64,000 nucleotides of DNA from Procambarus clarkii (lineage: Eukaryota > Arthropoda > Malacostraca > Decapoda > Cambaridae): the NCBI RefSeq assembly GCF_040958095.1, contig NC_091154.1, positions 47,042,232 to 47,106,231 of the forward strand, given 5' to 3'. The translations under genes and the position numbers were made by a program. The notes below the pieces were generated by a model. It had not been told where the DNA came from. It saw nothing but the letters and a program-made list of their open reading frames with translations, and made no database searches. Positions 49,733-62,020 of the stretch are shown here, piece by piece. The stretch's first letter is position 1; every line of letters starts with the position of its first letter.

Positions 49733-51058
49733 ATGCTTCATCACATCATGAATAATGTAGATACACATTATTACAGATACAATTCATCCTTTAAGGAAAT
49801 CCTTGGAGGAGTACAAGTGTTACATGCTTGTATCACCTACTTGCATGTAATTACTTACCTACAAGTTTTACATACTTGTAACAACATCTTATCACAAAGC
49901 CAAATCTTTGATGGACTTCAAGCTTACGTACAAAGATTACGAAGCCGAGGAAAACTTAGATCTCAAGAAAAAATCCCCAAAGGTGAATCCACGGACAAAA
50001 GCAAAAATGTCCAGAATGGCAGTCAAAAATCAAGGCAACAAAATTCCTATTCTGCAAAGTGGAAACAGAATAATGTTGGCTCTTATGCTATATCCCCCAC
50101 AGTTAACAGAACTGTAGGAAACCAAGCTCCTAAGACAGATAAGACAAAAGGAGCTACAAGTGCCCCAAAATGTTTATTCTGTCAAGAAGCACATACCATT
50201 TATCAATGCACAGTTTATGAAGGCCGTGCCAGTCGAATCGATCGACTGAAATCTCTGAACAGGTGCATCCGTTGTTTACGGAAGCACAATACAAGTGAGT
50301 GTAACACTCCATTGCAAAACTGCCAATATTGTCATAAAAGTGTTCATCACACAGCACTCTGTAGTGATATTAACACTCAATCCAGATCACAGACTTCCAA
50401 TAATCAACCTGCATCTCAGGCAAAGCCCAAAGATGATAATACCACAACAGCCGTACAATTCTGTACAGTAATGAGCAATGTCAACGACTTGGATACAGAA
50501 ATTGTTACAACAGCCATATTGCCTACTGCACAGCTAGAACTATGCAATCAAGGAATTTGTATTCCAACTAGAGGCTTTTTTGATCAAGGGTCACAGAAAA
50601 CCTTTATCAGTAAAAAGATGGCAGAAGATTTACAACTTAAATCTTCAAAGCAAGTATCTACATCTATATCAGGGTTTTTTACTAATTCTGGTCGTAGAAC
50701 CTTTCCAGTAGTAAAACTCAATGTCTGTCTAGGTACATCCCAAAGGACAGTAGAAGCCATAGTAGTTGATAAAATTCCTACTGAAATGGAAGTGACTGGT
50801 CTGACAGCCACAATTAAATTCCTAAAAGAAAAAGGAATCCAATTAGCAGATCCTCTACTTGATTCTGACTACATAGGGCATATCGGAATCCTGATTGGAG
50901 CTGACTACTATCATCGATTCATTCTGGGATCAGAAGAATCTATGGGTATGAATATACTCAAATCAGCAGGAGGCATATTGATGACAGGACCTATACTAGA
51001 TCTTGAACCTTCAACTCCTGAAAAATCACATCATACAGAAACTGTAATAGTGGCATGA
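49733..51058 (+). CDS. BEL/Pao gag C-terminus and aspartic protease
   Basis: The 441-residue frame encodes the nucleocapsid and protease part of the polyprotein. Residues 1-140 are basic and polar with no recognised domain; the DUF1759-type gag domain expected here is not evident. Three zinc knuckles follow: C147-x2-C-x3-H-x4-C159, C178-x2-C-x3-H-x4-C190 and C197-x2-C-x4-H-x4-C210. The protease begins at about residue 255 with FFDQGSQKTFIS, where D284 is the catalytic Asp in a DQG form of the usual D-T/S-G, and continues to GGILMTGPI (413-421). The frame ends at TGA (51056-51058) followed by CTAG. The next 36 nt are open in the same frame up to the pol ATG. The knuckles bind RNA; the protease would process the polyprotein. 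Confidence 0.8.
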   Translation: MLHHIMNNVDTHYYRYNSSFKEILGGVQVLHACITYLHVITYLQVLHTCNNILSQSQIFDGLQAYVQRLRSRGKLRSQEKIPKGESTDKSKNVQNGSQKSRQQNSYSAKWKQNNVGSYAISPTVNRTVGNQAPKTDKTKGATSAPKCLFCQEAHTIYQCTVYEGRASRIDRLKSLNRCIRCLRKHNTSECNTPLQNCQYCHKSVHHTALCSDINTQSRSQTSNNQPASQAKPKDDNTTTAVQFCTVMSNVNDLDTEIVTTAILPTAQLELCNQGICIPTRGFFDQGSQKTFISKKMAEDLQLKSSKQVSTSISGFFTNSGRRTFPVVKLNVCLGTSQRTVEAIVVDKIPTEMEVTGLTATIKFLKEKGIQLADPLLDSDYIGHIGILIGADYYHRFILGSEESMGMNILKSAGGILMTGPILDLEPSTPEKSHHTETVIVA

Positions 51059-51062
51059 CTAG
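51056..51062 (+). promoter_or_regulatory. TGA CTAG stop between gag-protease and pol, candidate readthrough site
   Basis: The only stop separating the two frames is TGA at 51056-51058, followed by CTAG. UGA-CUAG is an established efficient readthrough context in animal mRNAs. Both frames are in the same phase with no other stop between. The alternative is a simple nonsense mutation in a formerly continuous gag-pol frame. Confidence 0.5.
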
Positions 51063-51094
51063 GCAAAGAACAGTCACCACTTAAAATCCCCCAC

Positions 51095-54000
51095 ATGATT
51101 GATGATGGATTGGAATCTGTACCTCAATTGTGGGAACTTGATGCCATAGGAATAATTCCTGAACAACCAAGTCCTGATGATGTCTGTGCATATAATCAAT
51201 ACTTAGAAACTGTACAGTACTATGATGGACAGTACTGGGTAAGGCTACCATGGAAAATCAACCATAAAACCTTACCTACCAATTATCACATGGCTTATAG
51301 TCAATTTAAATCTCAACTAGCAAAGCTAAGAAAAAGGCCTGAGCATTTAAAACTCTATCATGAGATTATTGCTCAACAATTAAAGAATAAATTCATCGAA
51401 GTCGTGAAACATGACAATAAGCAAACAGGCCATTTTTTACCACACATGGCTGTAAAGAGAGAATCAAAAACGACTCCTTTACGGATAGTTTTTAATTGTA
51501 GCTCTAAATCTGGACCCCAAGGAACCAGTCTAAATGATTGTTTGCAAACAGGTCCAAGTCTAACTCAGAAATTGTATGACATACTGTTGAAGTTTAGACT
51601 TAACAAATATGCGTATTCAGCAGATATAAGTAAGGCCTTTCTAAGAGTTGGCTTACAGGAAGAAGATAGAGACTTCACTAAGTTTCTATGGGTAGAGAAC
51701 CCAGAAGATGTCAATAGTCCTGTAGTGACTTTCAGATTCTCTTCAGTTCTTTTCGGCGCGACAAGCAGTCCATTTCTATTGCAAGCAACTCTAGATACTC
51801 ATCTGAAGAAATCATCAAGTCCCTGTAAGACTGAAATCAGTCAAAATCTATATGTAGATAATTTTCAAGGGACAGTTAACAGTACTACTGAACTGTTACA
51901 ATTATATCAAGAGGCTAACAAGGAGCTACAAGGTGCAAACATGCCACTACAATCTTGGGCCTCTAATAATGCAACATTGAATAATCAAATAGCAAGAGAT
52001 TACCCTGAATATCACGTACCAGAATCACAAAAGGTGTTAGGTATGGATTGGGATTTAATCTCGGACACAATATCGATCAAATCCGTGCCAGTAAATTACA
52101 ACATCACTACAAAAAGGGATTTGCTTTCACAAGTTAGCAAAGTATTCGACCCACTGGGTCTACTAAATCCTTTGACTATCAAGTGGCGTTTATTGGTGCA
52201 ACAAGCATGGAAAGCTAAGGTTGGTTGGGATGATCCACTACCAATCCAGTTACAAAAAGCTTGGATGGAAGTGGCTCAAGAACAAACTTTAGTTGAAAAG
52301 ATAATCTTTCCGAGACACATAGTCGAGGAAAATGAAGAAGTATCACTACATGTATTCGCAGACTCGTCAGCCAAAGCTTTTGGAGCTTGTGCTTACTTAG
52401 TGACTTCTAATCAATCATATCTTATCACCTCTAAGGCCAGAGTTGCTCCATTAAAAAAGAGGACTTTGCCTCAGATGGAACTAACAGCACTGCTAACTGG
52501 AACACGCTTAGCAGTGCATATCAAACAAGTCTTGTCTACCATGAACATCAAAGATGTCATTATATGGTCTGACAATGAAGCTGTCCTACAATGGGTACGA
52601 AACGACAACTGTCCAACTCCATATGTAAAAAATCGCGTCTCGGAAATTAAAGAAATTTCCGCAGGCTTTCAATTGTTGCATGTACCAACAAAGGATAATC
52701 CAGCTGATCTCTTATCAAGAGGTATGACATTTAAACAGTTTGCAAAGGCAGATATTTGGTTTCATGGGCCTCGATGGTTAGTGAATGGTAGTTGGCCTGA
52801 ACAAAAGCCACACGTCATTACGACACAAACCATAACTACCACCAGGCAGCAAGCTCAAATATCAGTCTTGGATTGTACTCGTTACTCCTCGCTCATCAAA
52901 TTAATCAATATAACACAGAACGTGTTTCAATATCTCAGGAAAAAAGGTATAAAATACACTTTTCCAGATGCACTTATCTATTGGGTAAGACAAGCCCAGA
53001 GAGAAACTTATGGGAATAACTATGAAAATCTTCCGCATAAGTTAAAACACAATCTCGGTCTGTGGATAGACCAAGAAAATCACAACATTCTGCGTTGTGG
53101 AGGGAGACTTAAACACGCAGATATCAATCTAGATACCGTGCATCCATGGCTTTTACCAAAAAATCATTGGATCACAAGGTTGATTGTGTTGCATACACGT
53201 CAACAAATCATCAAACATGGAGGAGTGTTAGACACACTCACACAAATCAGACAGCAGTACTGGATTCCTCAGGGAAGACAGTCAGTCAAATCAATCTTGA
53301 AGAATTGCATGATATGCCGAAGGTACGATGCTAGAACTTGCTCTTATCCAGGGCCACCACCCCTGCCAAAGGAACGAGTGGTCCATCTACAACCTTTCGA
53401 AACGACAGGAGTAGATTATACAGGAGCAATATATCTAACAGGGACTGCAGATAAGCAACCTATCAAGGCATACATCTGTTTGTTCACCTGTGCTACCACC
53501 AGGGCAGTACATCTAGAGGTAACACCCGATATGACTGCTCAATCATTTATTCAAGCTTTCCGCAGATTCGCAGCACGCCGATCATGCCCTAAGCTGATGA
53601 TTTCAGATAACGGAGCAAACTTGGTAGCTGGAGAAGCATGTCTACGGGAAATCTGTTCCCATCCTGCAGTTACTTCCACACTGGAACAGCGTCATTGCAG
53701 ATGGAAATTTATCCCTCCGAGAGCCCCATGGCACGGAGGATTTTATGAACGGTTAATAGGAACTGTAAAAAGATCCTTGAGAAAATCTCTACACCGTCAG
53801 AAAATCAATCTTCAAGAACTCCAGACAGTAATCACGGAAATAGAATCAAGGGTGAATAACCGGCCGTTGACTTACTTGTCTGAGGATCCTACTCAACATG
53901 AGCCATTAAGTCCTGCCCACCTAATGTATGGAAGACTTCTGACTCCAGTACCATCTCTAGTGGATGATGAGATCAGAGATCCCTCATATGTGGGTCAGAG

Positions 54001-54457
54001 CGAGTTGGTTCAGGGGTATAAGCATCTGTCCAGCATAATCCAAAAATGGAATGATGTTTGGACAAAAGAATATCTTACATCTCTACGAGAACATCACTAT
54101 GGGGCCAATGTCCCACATAATATAGCTAATCTCCAACCTGGCGATATTGTCTTGGTAGACAGTGATGGCCCTAGGGCTGACTGGCCATTAGGTAAAGTTG
54201 TCTCAGTCCATCCAGATAGTCAGGGGATTTTGAGAATAGTCAAAATCCTGTCTAAAGGAGCAACTTCCCTGAAGACATTGGACAAACTCATCCACATGGA
54301 ATCAGTGAGTCAGCTGCAGTTAGATCCTGAGAGACCTCAAGACACTCTAACTCCACAAGACCCACAGACTCCTAACAGACACAATCGTCCACAACGGACA
54401 GCAGCAGAAAAGTGCAAGCAAAATCTGCACTTGTATTATCAATCCAATGGAGAGTAA
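51095..54457 (+). CDS. BEL/Pao pol: reverse transcriptase, RNase H and integrase
   Basis: The 1120-residue frame has no internal stop. Residues 1-60 form the BEL-type linker (VPQLWELDAIGI). The reverse transcriptase shows PLRIVFNCSSKSG (128-140), ADISKAF with D177, SSVLFGATSSPF, and the active site YVDN at 253-256 in place of YVDD, a form I associate with BEL elements. RNase H follows with FADSSAKAFG (D423), E462, WSDNEAV (D493) and KDNPADLLSRG. The integrase has an HHCC zinc site (H700, H708, C738, C741) and a DDE core: D774 in GVDYTG, D838 in ISDNGAN and E885 in GGFYERLIG. A C-terminal module with LQPGDIVLVDSDGPRADWPL (1013-1032) resembles the DUF5641 tail of BEL integrases. The first ATG is at 51095, but translation probably continues from the upstream gag-protease frame. 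Confidence 0.92.
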   Translation: MIDDGLESVPQLWELDAIGIIPEQPSPDDVCAYNQYLETVQYYDGQYWVRLPWKINHKTLPTNYHMAYSQFKSQLAKLRKRPEHLKLYHEIIAQQLKNKFIEVVKHDNKQTGHFLPHMAVKRESKTTPLRIVFNCSSKSGPQGTSLNDCLQTGPSLTQKLYDILLKFRLNKYAYSADISKAFLRVGLQEEDRDFTKFLWVENPEDVNSPVVTFRFSSVLFGATSSPFLLQATLDTHLKKSSSPCKTEISQNLYVDNFQGTVNSTTELLQLYQEANKELQGANMPLQSWASNNATLNNQIARDYPEYHVPESQKVLGMDWDLISDTISIKSVPVNYNITTKRDLLSQVSKVFDPLGLLNPLTIKWRLLVQQAWKAKVGWDDPLPIQLQKAWMEVAQEQTLVEKIIFPRHIVEENEEVSLHVFADSSAKAFGACAYLVTSNQSYLITSKARVAPLKKRTLPQMELTALLTGTRLAVHIKQVLSTMNIKDVIIWSDNEAVLQWVRNDNCPTPYVKNRVSEIKEISAGFQLLHVPTKDNPADLLSRGMTFKQFAKADIWFHGPRWLVNGSWPEQKPHVITTQTITTTRQQAQISVLDCTRYSSLIKLINITQNVFQYLRKKGIKYTFPDALIYWVRQAQRETYGNNYENLPHKLKHNLGLWIDQENHNILRCGGRLKHADINLDTVHPWLLPKNHWITRLIVLHTRQQIIKHGGVLDTLTQIRQQYWIPQGRQSVKSILKNCMICRRYDARTCSYPGPPPLPKERVVHLQPFETTGVDYTGAIYLTGTADKQPIKAYICLFTCATTRAVHLEVTPDMTAQSFIQAFRRFAARRSCPKLMISDNGANLVAGEACLREICSHPAVTSTLEQRHCRWKFIPPRAPWHGGFYERLIGTVKRSLRKSLHRQKINLQELQTVITEIESRVNNRPLTYLSEDPTQHEPLSPAHLMYGRLLTPVPSLVDDEIRDPSYVGQSELVQGYKHLSSIIQKWNDVWTKEYLTSLREHHYGANVPHNIANLQPGDIVLVDSDGPRADWPLGKVVSVHPDSQGILRIVKILSKGATSLKTLDKLIHMESVSQLQLDPERPQDTLTPQDPQTPNRHNRPQRTAAEKCKQNLHLYYQSNGE

Positions 54458-54517
54458 ATAAATACATATGGTTACTATTGTCCTAAGTATTGGACTCTGT
54501 GCCAGTTCTCTCCCTCT

Positions 54518-54523
54518 GGAAGA
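54518..54523 (+). promoter_or_regulatory. Short polypurine tract before the 3' LTR
   Basis: GGAAGA lies immediately upstream of the 3' LTR start TGTGGG. It is the only purine run in the expected place, and it is short. Confidence 0.45.
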
Positions 54524-56241
54524 TGTGGGAAATTTTTACCCACCATATCTAATAATCATCTAAGAAATGTATAATTTCTATATCATATCTAAATCATATC
54601 AAATCATATCTAAATCATATCAAAATCATATCTAAATCGTATCAAAATCATATTAGAATCATGAAAAATTCATTATATAGCTTGATCCTGGATGACAATG
54701 GCACCATGAACACGTACGCAACAGGGGCCCTTTTGATGCCTACGTGACTTTGTACATGATTTCTCAAGGATCCAGAAGCTTCTAGAAGGACTTCTTAATT
54801 AAAAAACTATTGGAACATTGATTCAACATCCGGTAGGATTAAAAATCGAATCCTTAATAAGAATCAGTGGTACTTTCAAATACTACTTATAATCTTTAAA
54901 TCTTATATCTAATTATATTATAATCACATCTTATCTTAATCATAAGTCTAGACTGTAAAAATAATCGATCAATATTCATAGAAGGCTACCGTGCTCAGAG
55001 AGCATGGCAGGGCGATGGGGGGAGTGAAGCGCCCACCAACAAAGCCCAGCGGCACTCCGCGTTTGTTTACAAATGAGTGAACAAGTGACTGATCCTTAGC
55101 GAACATTACCAGCTCAAGGACACCTTATCTAACATTTTTATCGCCAGTGAATACTCTCTAGAACTGGGGGAGTACCTGGACAATATCTACAAGGAAAATC
55201 CTAGAACATTCATAAAATAGAGTGTATAGTGGAGATCAGTGACACGGTTTCCTCCACCTTCATTCATAAACTTTTATCTCGAATCATTCTTCTGCAACTG
55301 CAGGATAATCACGTAGCAACGCTACCAGATCATCATACAGCAACGCTGTAGCAAAATATCGTGCCTAAACTCAACAAGAGAGAGTTAATCAGTCTGGCAA
55401 ACTTGTCAGACAGGCACCCCGACTGGCAGAGAAGTATATTGAGGGTTATTTGGTGTATGATTGGCCAATTGTATGCTTGTGTAGCTTTAATATCCTATAA
55501 ATCTGTCTGTTGGTTAAAAAGCGAGGCTAAGCCTCACATTTCAGTAAGTTTATTAAAATTGTAGTGTAGCTGTGAATCTTATCCAAGCACTGAACCTCAT
55601 GAGTGTCCATTCTGTCAGAAAAGTATTCAGCCTCAATAAGTAAAAACCTCACAAGTGTCCATAGTTGGAAAAGATTCAGTCAAGCTAACTGTATAAAGTG
55701 AATATGTCTGCATATATATTTGAATATATAAATTAAGTTATCAATAGCTTGCTTAGTTATTTATAAGTTATCATATAAGTTCATTTAATTGAATATAATT
55801 TCTAGTACTAAGTTAATAGTATTAAGACTACATTTAAGGTCAGTTATTATACTTTTACAATTTAATTTGTTGTTTATAGTATAAGAATCTATTGGCTGTT
55901 AAGTTATGGTACTAGGTTAGACTATGTATGTTTAAATCCCTGATTTAAACAGAGCCAGTGTTCAGTCAGATAACTGAATTTATCAAATCTTATCCTTGTA
56001 TAAAATACAAGCTGATGTGAGATCCCTGTCTACAGGTGGACTGGAACTTCTATCAACAAGTCATTCACCCCACCTGTCCCTTACAGCCCACAATCTGTCA
56101 TTAGGAAAAGAGGATCTAGGATTTACAACCCTAGCTAGAGATTTTAGTTGAATTAATTTGCAGACAGTAATTTTTTAATTTAGTTCAGTACAAGTCCCTG
56201 GTAGTCTCCTCTTATATCAATCCCAGCAGGTTTTTCCCACA
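54524..56241 (+). repeat. 3' LTR of the BEL/Pao element
   Basis: It has the same length and, by direct reading, the same sequence as 46744-48461. It ends TTTTTCCCACA and is followed by the target duplication GAGGC at 56242-56246. Confidence 0.93.
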
Positions 56242-56870
56242 GAGGCTACTGTTCCCTGGGTCGCTGTGGAACATGTAGTCTGGTACCAAAACATGAAAGC
56301 AGTGTGTGGACAAGCTCGGTGTAGCAGGAGAGAAGAATGTGCTTGATTGTTGCGTCCTTGGGTCGCTGGTGGAGCATTTAGATCCGGGGCGGATGGGCTT
56401 GGACATCAGGACAATAGGAGGTAATGTAGGCACGTAGGTAGGACAACGAGGGAATCACTGCTAGAGCTGAATTGTCCTGGAGGCGACGAAGAGTCGGAAA
56501 CGCAAGCTGTAAGTCCAGTACTGCGCAAGGTGCTCGAGTCGGCAGAGTATCAGAATGCAGTGAATGTGTAGATGAATCTGACGAAAGAGCAGCTGTCGTG
56601 AGCGCCCCTGTAGAACAAGCAGTGCCCTGGCAGCGACGGAGAGTCGGCAGGACAGGCTGTAGATCCCACATGATGTAGTTACTGATGAAACTGTCAGTTA
56701 AGTGAGTAACGATCGTGGTGCAGCAAACTGTAGCAGACGAACATGCAGAGATGATCGCGGTGAAAATCATAGCTGTGGTGAGGTTGTAGGCAGTGTTCCA
56801 TGACAGGTGGCAGCGGTCCACAGCATGATCCCACATGATACTCTGCATCACGTGGGATCTATCTATATAC
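56242..56870. other. Right flank of the BEL/Pao insertion, unclassified
   Basis: It resumes the sequence interrupted at 46743. A 169-codon minus-strand frame (56378-56887) has no recognised domain. It contains two imperfect copies of a 43-bp segment (about 56477-56519 and 56622-56664), each with GAGAGTCGG or AAGAGTCGG followed by GGCTGTAG or AGCTGTAAG. If the left LTR candidate is real, this would be internal sequence of that older element. Confidence 0.4.
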
Positions 56871-57054
56871 ATGCGGAAAAACCACATTTGAAAAATAGAG
56901 AATGTTTAACGCATTTTTCGGCTAATTCGCCTCCTAGGATCATCAGAGCAACGTAGAATGAAGGAATGCTTCATTCTACTTTGCTCTGATGAAGGCGAAT
57001 TAGCCGAAAAATGCGTTAAGCATTCTCTATTTTTCAAATGTGGTTTTTCCGCAT
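56871..57054. repeat. 184-bp foldback (inverted repeat) with hammerhead-like core
   Basis: The left arm 56871-56963 and right arm 56969-57054 are reverse complements around a 5-nt centre. They start ATGCGGAAAAACCACATTTG and end with its complement. The left arm has about 8 extra bases (CCTAGGAT) next to TCATCAG. The right arm on the plus strand reads CTGATGA, a GGC/GCC mini-stem, then GAAA (56986-57009). Confidence 0.8.
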
Positions 57055-57085
57055 ACTTGGATTAGTGTTTTTGTGATCATTGTTG

Positions 57086-57674
<589 letters not shown>

Positions 57675-57702
57675 ATTGACGATCACAAAACACTGATCAT
57701 TT

Positions 57703-58953
<1,251 letters not shown>

Positions 58954-59886
58954 AAGGTGGGGCCCGCTCTGGGGACACTACAAGATGGGGCCCGCTCTGG
59001 GGACACTACAAGGTGGGGCCCGCTCTGGGGACACTACAAGGTGGGGCCCGCTCTGGGGACACTACAAGGTGGGGCCCGCTCTGGGGACACTACAAGGTGG
59101 GGCCCGCTCTGGGGACACTACAAGGTGGTGCCCGCTCTGGGGACACTACAAGGTGGGGCCCACTCTGGGGACACTACAAGGTGGGGCCCGCTCTGGGGAC
59201 ACTACAAGGTGGTGCCCGCTCTGGGGACACTACAAGGTGGTGCCCGCTCTGGGGACACTACAAGGTGGTGCCCGCTCTGGGGACACTACAAGGTGGTGCC
59301 CGCTCTGGGTACACTACAAGGTGGGGCCCGCTCTGGGGACACTACAAGGTGGTGCCCGCTCTGGGGACACTACAAGGTGGTGCCCGCTCTGGGTACACTA
59401 CAAGGTGGTGCCCGCTCTGGGGACACTACAAGGTGGTGCCCGCTCTGGGGACACTACAAGGTGGTGCCCGCTCTGGGGACACTACAAGGTGGTGCCCGCT
59501 CTGGGGACACTACAAGGTGGTGCCCGCTCTGGGGACACTACAAGGTGGTGCCCGCTCTGGGGACACTACAAGGTGGGGCCCGCTCTGGGGACACTACAAG
59601 GTGGGGCCCGCTCTGGGGACACTACAAGGTGGGGCCCGCTCTGGGGACACTACAAGGTGGTGCCCGCTCTGGGGACACTACAAGGTGGTGCCCGCTCTGG
59701 GGACACTACAAGGTGGGGCCCGCTCTGGGGACACTACAAGGTGGGGCCCGCTCTGGGGACACTACAAGGTGGGGCCTGCTCTGGGGACACTACAAGGTGG
59801 GGCCCGCTCTGGGGACACTACAAGGTGGGGCCCGCTCTGGGGACACTACAAGGTGGGGCCCGCTCTGGGGACACTACAAGGTGGGG
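58954..59886. repeat. 28-bp satellite (about 33 units)
   Basis: The unit contains AAGGTGGGGCCCGCTCTGGG followed by GACACTAC. The main variants are GTGGGGCCC and GTGGTGCCC, found in runs (GTGGTG dominates 59200-59570), with occasional GGGTACACT. As 28 is not a multiple of three, all three plus frames stay open and interconvert, giving three overlapping frames of 326-411 codons that are not genes. Confidence 0.95.
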
Positions 59887-60181
59887 AGTGACACTGGCAC
59901 TGTTTATCTCTCAGATAATAAGGCAGTGTAGTGAGGCCGGCTCAACGTTCAAAATAACAGAACTGTGTTACAAAGCGAGAAAACAGCCACGTGTAACAAG
60001 CACTCTGGGCGACAAGCACATAACACTTTGTTTTAACAATCTGAGGTATACAGAGGAATGTGATGTTACTCTCTTCTATACGAGGCGATTATATAGTATA
60101 CAGTATATCAGGAGCTACCCAATAGTTCATCAAATATCCCCGTCTCACAGGATGGTTAGTCATACATGGCAGCAGGAGAGA
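59887..60181. other. Unclassified spacer between two satellites
   Basis: No gene, repeat or RNA is recognised. Confidence 0.4.
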
Positions 60182-61920
60182 ACACGTCTAGTCTACCAGC
60201 CTGCACTAGTACACGTCTAGTCTACCAGCCTGCACAAGTACACCTGAGTCTAGTCTACCAGCCTGCACTAGTACACGTGAGTCTAGTCTACCAGCCTGCA
60301 CTAGAACACCTGAGTCTAGTCTACCAGCCTGCACTAGTACACGTGAGTCTAGTCTACCAGCCTGCACTAGAACACCTGAGTCTAGTCTACCAGCCTGCAC
60401 TAGTACACGTGAGTCTAGTCTACCAGCCTGCACTAGAACACCTGAGTCTAGTCTACCAGCCTGCACTAGTACACGTGAGTCTAGTCTACCAGCCTGCACT
60501 AGTACACGTGAGTCTAGTCTACCAGCCTGCACTAGTACACGTGAGTCTAGTCTACCAGCCTGCACTAGTACACGTGAGTCTAGTCTACCAGCCTGCACTA
60601 GTACACCTGAGTCTAGTCTACCAGCCTGCACTAGTACACGTGAGTCTAGTCTACCAGCCTGCACTAGTACACGAGAGTCTAGTCTACCAGCCTGCACTAG
60701 TACACCTGAGTCTAGTCTACCAGCCTGCACTAGAACACCTGAGTCTAGTCTACCAGCCTGCACTAGTACACGTGAGTCTAGTCTACCAGCCTGCACTAGT
60801 ACACGTGAGTCTAGTCTACCAGCCTGCACTAGTACACGTGAGTCTAGTCTACCAGCCTGCACTAGAACACCTGAGTCTAGTCTACCAGCCTGCACTAGTA
60901 CACGTGAGTCTAGTCTACCAGCCTGCACTAGAACACCTGAGTCTAGTCTACCAGCCTGCACTAGTACACGTGAGTCTAGTCTACCAGCCTGCACTAGTAC
61001 ACATGAGTCTAGTCTACCAGCCTGCACTAGTACACCTGAGTCTAGTCTACCAGCCTGCACTAGTACACGTGAGTCTAGTCTACCAGCCTGCACTAGTACA
61101 CCTGAGTCTAGTCTACCAGCCTGCACTAGTACACGTGAGTCTAGTCTACCAGCCTGCACTAGTACACCTGAGTCTAGTCTACCAGCCTGCACTAGTACAC
61201 CCGAGTCTAGTCTACCAGCCTGCACTAGTACACGTGAGTCTAGTCTACCAGCCTGCACTAGTACACCTGAGTCTAGTCTACCAGCCTGCACTAGTACACC
61301 TGAGTCTAGTCTACCAGCCTGCACTAGTACACCTGAGTCTAGTCTACCAGCCTGCACTAGTACACCTGAGTCTAGTCTACCAGCCTGCACTAGTACACCT
61401 GAGTCTAGTCTACCAGCCTGCACTAGTACACGTGAGTCTAGTCTACCAGCCTGCACTAGTACACGTGAGTCTAGTCTACCAGCCTGCACTAGTACACGTG
61501 AGTCTAGTCTACCAGCCTGCACTAGTACACGTGAGTCTAGTCTACCAGCCTGCACTAGTACACGTGAGTCTAGTCTACCAGCCTGCACTAGTACACGTGA
61601 GTCTAGTGTACCAGCCTGCACTAGTACACGTGAGTCTAGTCTACCAGCCTGCACTAGTACACCTGAGTCTAGTGTACCAGCCTGCACTAGTACACGTGAG
61701 TCTAGTCTACCAGCCTGCACTAGTACACGTGAGTCTAGTCTACCAGCCTGCACTAGTACACGTGAGTCTAGTGTACCAGCCTGCACTAGTACACGTGAGT
61801 CTAGTGTACCAGCCTGCACTAGTACACGTGAGTCTAGTGTACCAGCCTGCACTAGTACACGTGAGTCTAGTCTACCAGCCTGCACTAGTACACGTGAGTC
61901 TAGTCTACCAGCCTGCAGTA
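60182..61920. repeat. 33-bp satellite, unrelated to the large one (about 52 units)
   Basis: The unit contains CTAGTCTACCAGCCTGCACT followed by AGTACACGTGAGT. The word ACACGTGAG alternates with ACACCTGAG; there are also AGAACACC units and a late CTAGTGTACC variant (61605-61850). The first units lack GAG and are 30 bp. The 33-bp period gives 606- and 577-codon frames on opposite strands, both pure repeat. The plus-strand one gains only short non-repeat ends, and I do not annotate either as a gene. Confidence 0.95.
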
Positions 61921-62020
61921 GTTCTGGGGGAGACAACATCTTCCAATATTTCTTGGTGTATGAAGCAGTTAAACAACTCGACGTAGCTCACACCATTTAG
62001 TAACATGGAAGTCACTGATA

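Larger units (their letters stand above)
46744..56241 (+). mobile_element. Full-length BEL/Pao LTR retrotransposon (9498 bp)
   Basis: Two LTRs of the same length (1718 bp) in the same orientation enclose a 6062-bp internal region, with GAGGC duplicated at both outer edges. The LTR ends form the inverted terminal TGTGGGAAA...TTTCCCACA. The internal region has a TGG-starting primer-binding-like site directly after the 5' LTR, a gag-protease frame with three CCHC knuckles, then reverse transcriptase, RNase H and integrase in one frame, then the 3' LTR only 66 bp after the pol stop. That domain order (protease, RT, RNase H, integrase) and the 5-bp duplication fit BEL/Pao. There is no env-like frame. 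The visually identical LTRs suggest recent insertion. Possible defects are one in-frame TGA between gag-pro and pol and the apparent lack of the N-terminal gag domain. Confidence 0.92.

Noticed and set aside
51851-51862. YVDN instead of YVDD in the reverse transcriptase, as an inactivating change
   Set aside because: YVDN occurs in BEL/Pao reverse transcriptases as far as I recall, so it is not evidence of damage by itself.
54458-54523. An env-like third gene in the BEL/Pao element
   Set aside because: Only 66 bp separate the pol stop from the 3' LTR.
56378-56887. A 169-codon minus-strand frame as a gene
   Set aside because: It has no domain, no homologous feel and a partly repetitive sequence; it may be retroelement internal sequence.
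60166-61986. 606-codon plus-strand and 577-codon minus-strand frames
   Set aside because: Pure 33-bp repeat on both strands at once, with no signal peptide, domain or splice context.
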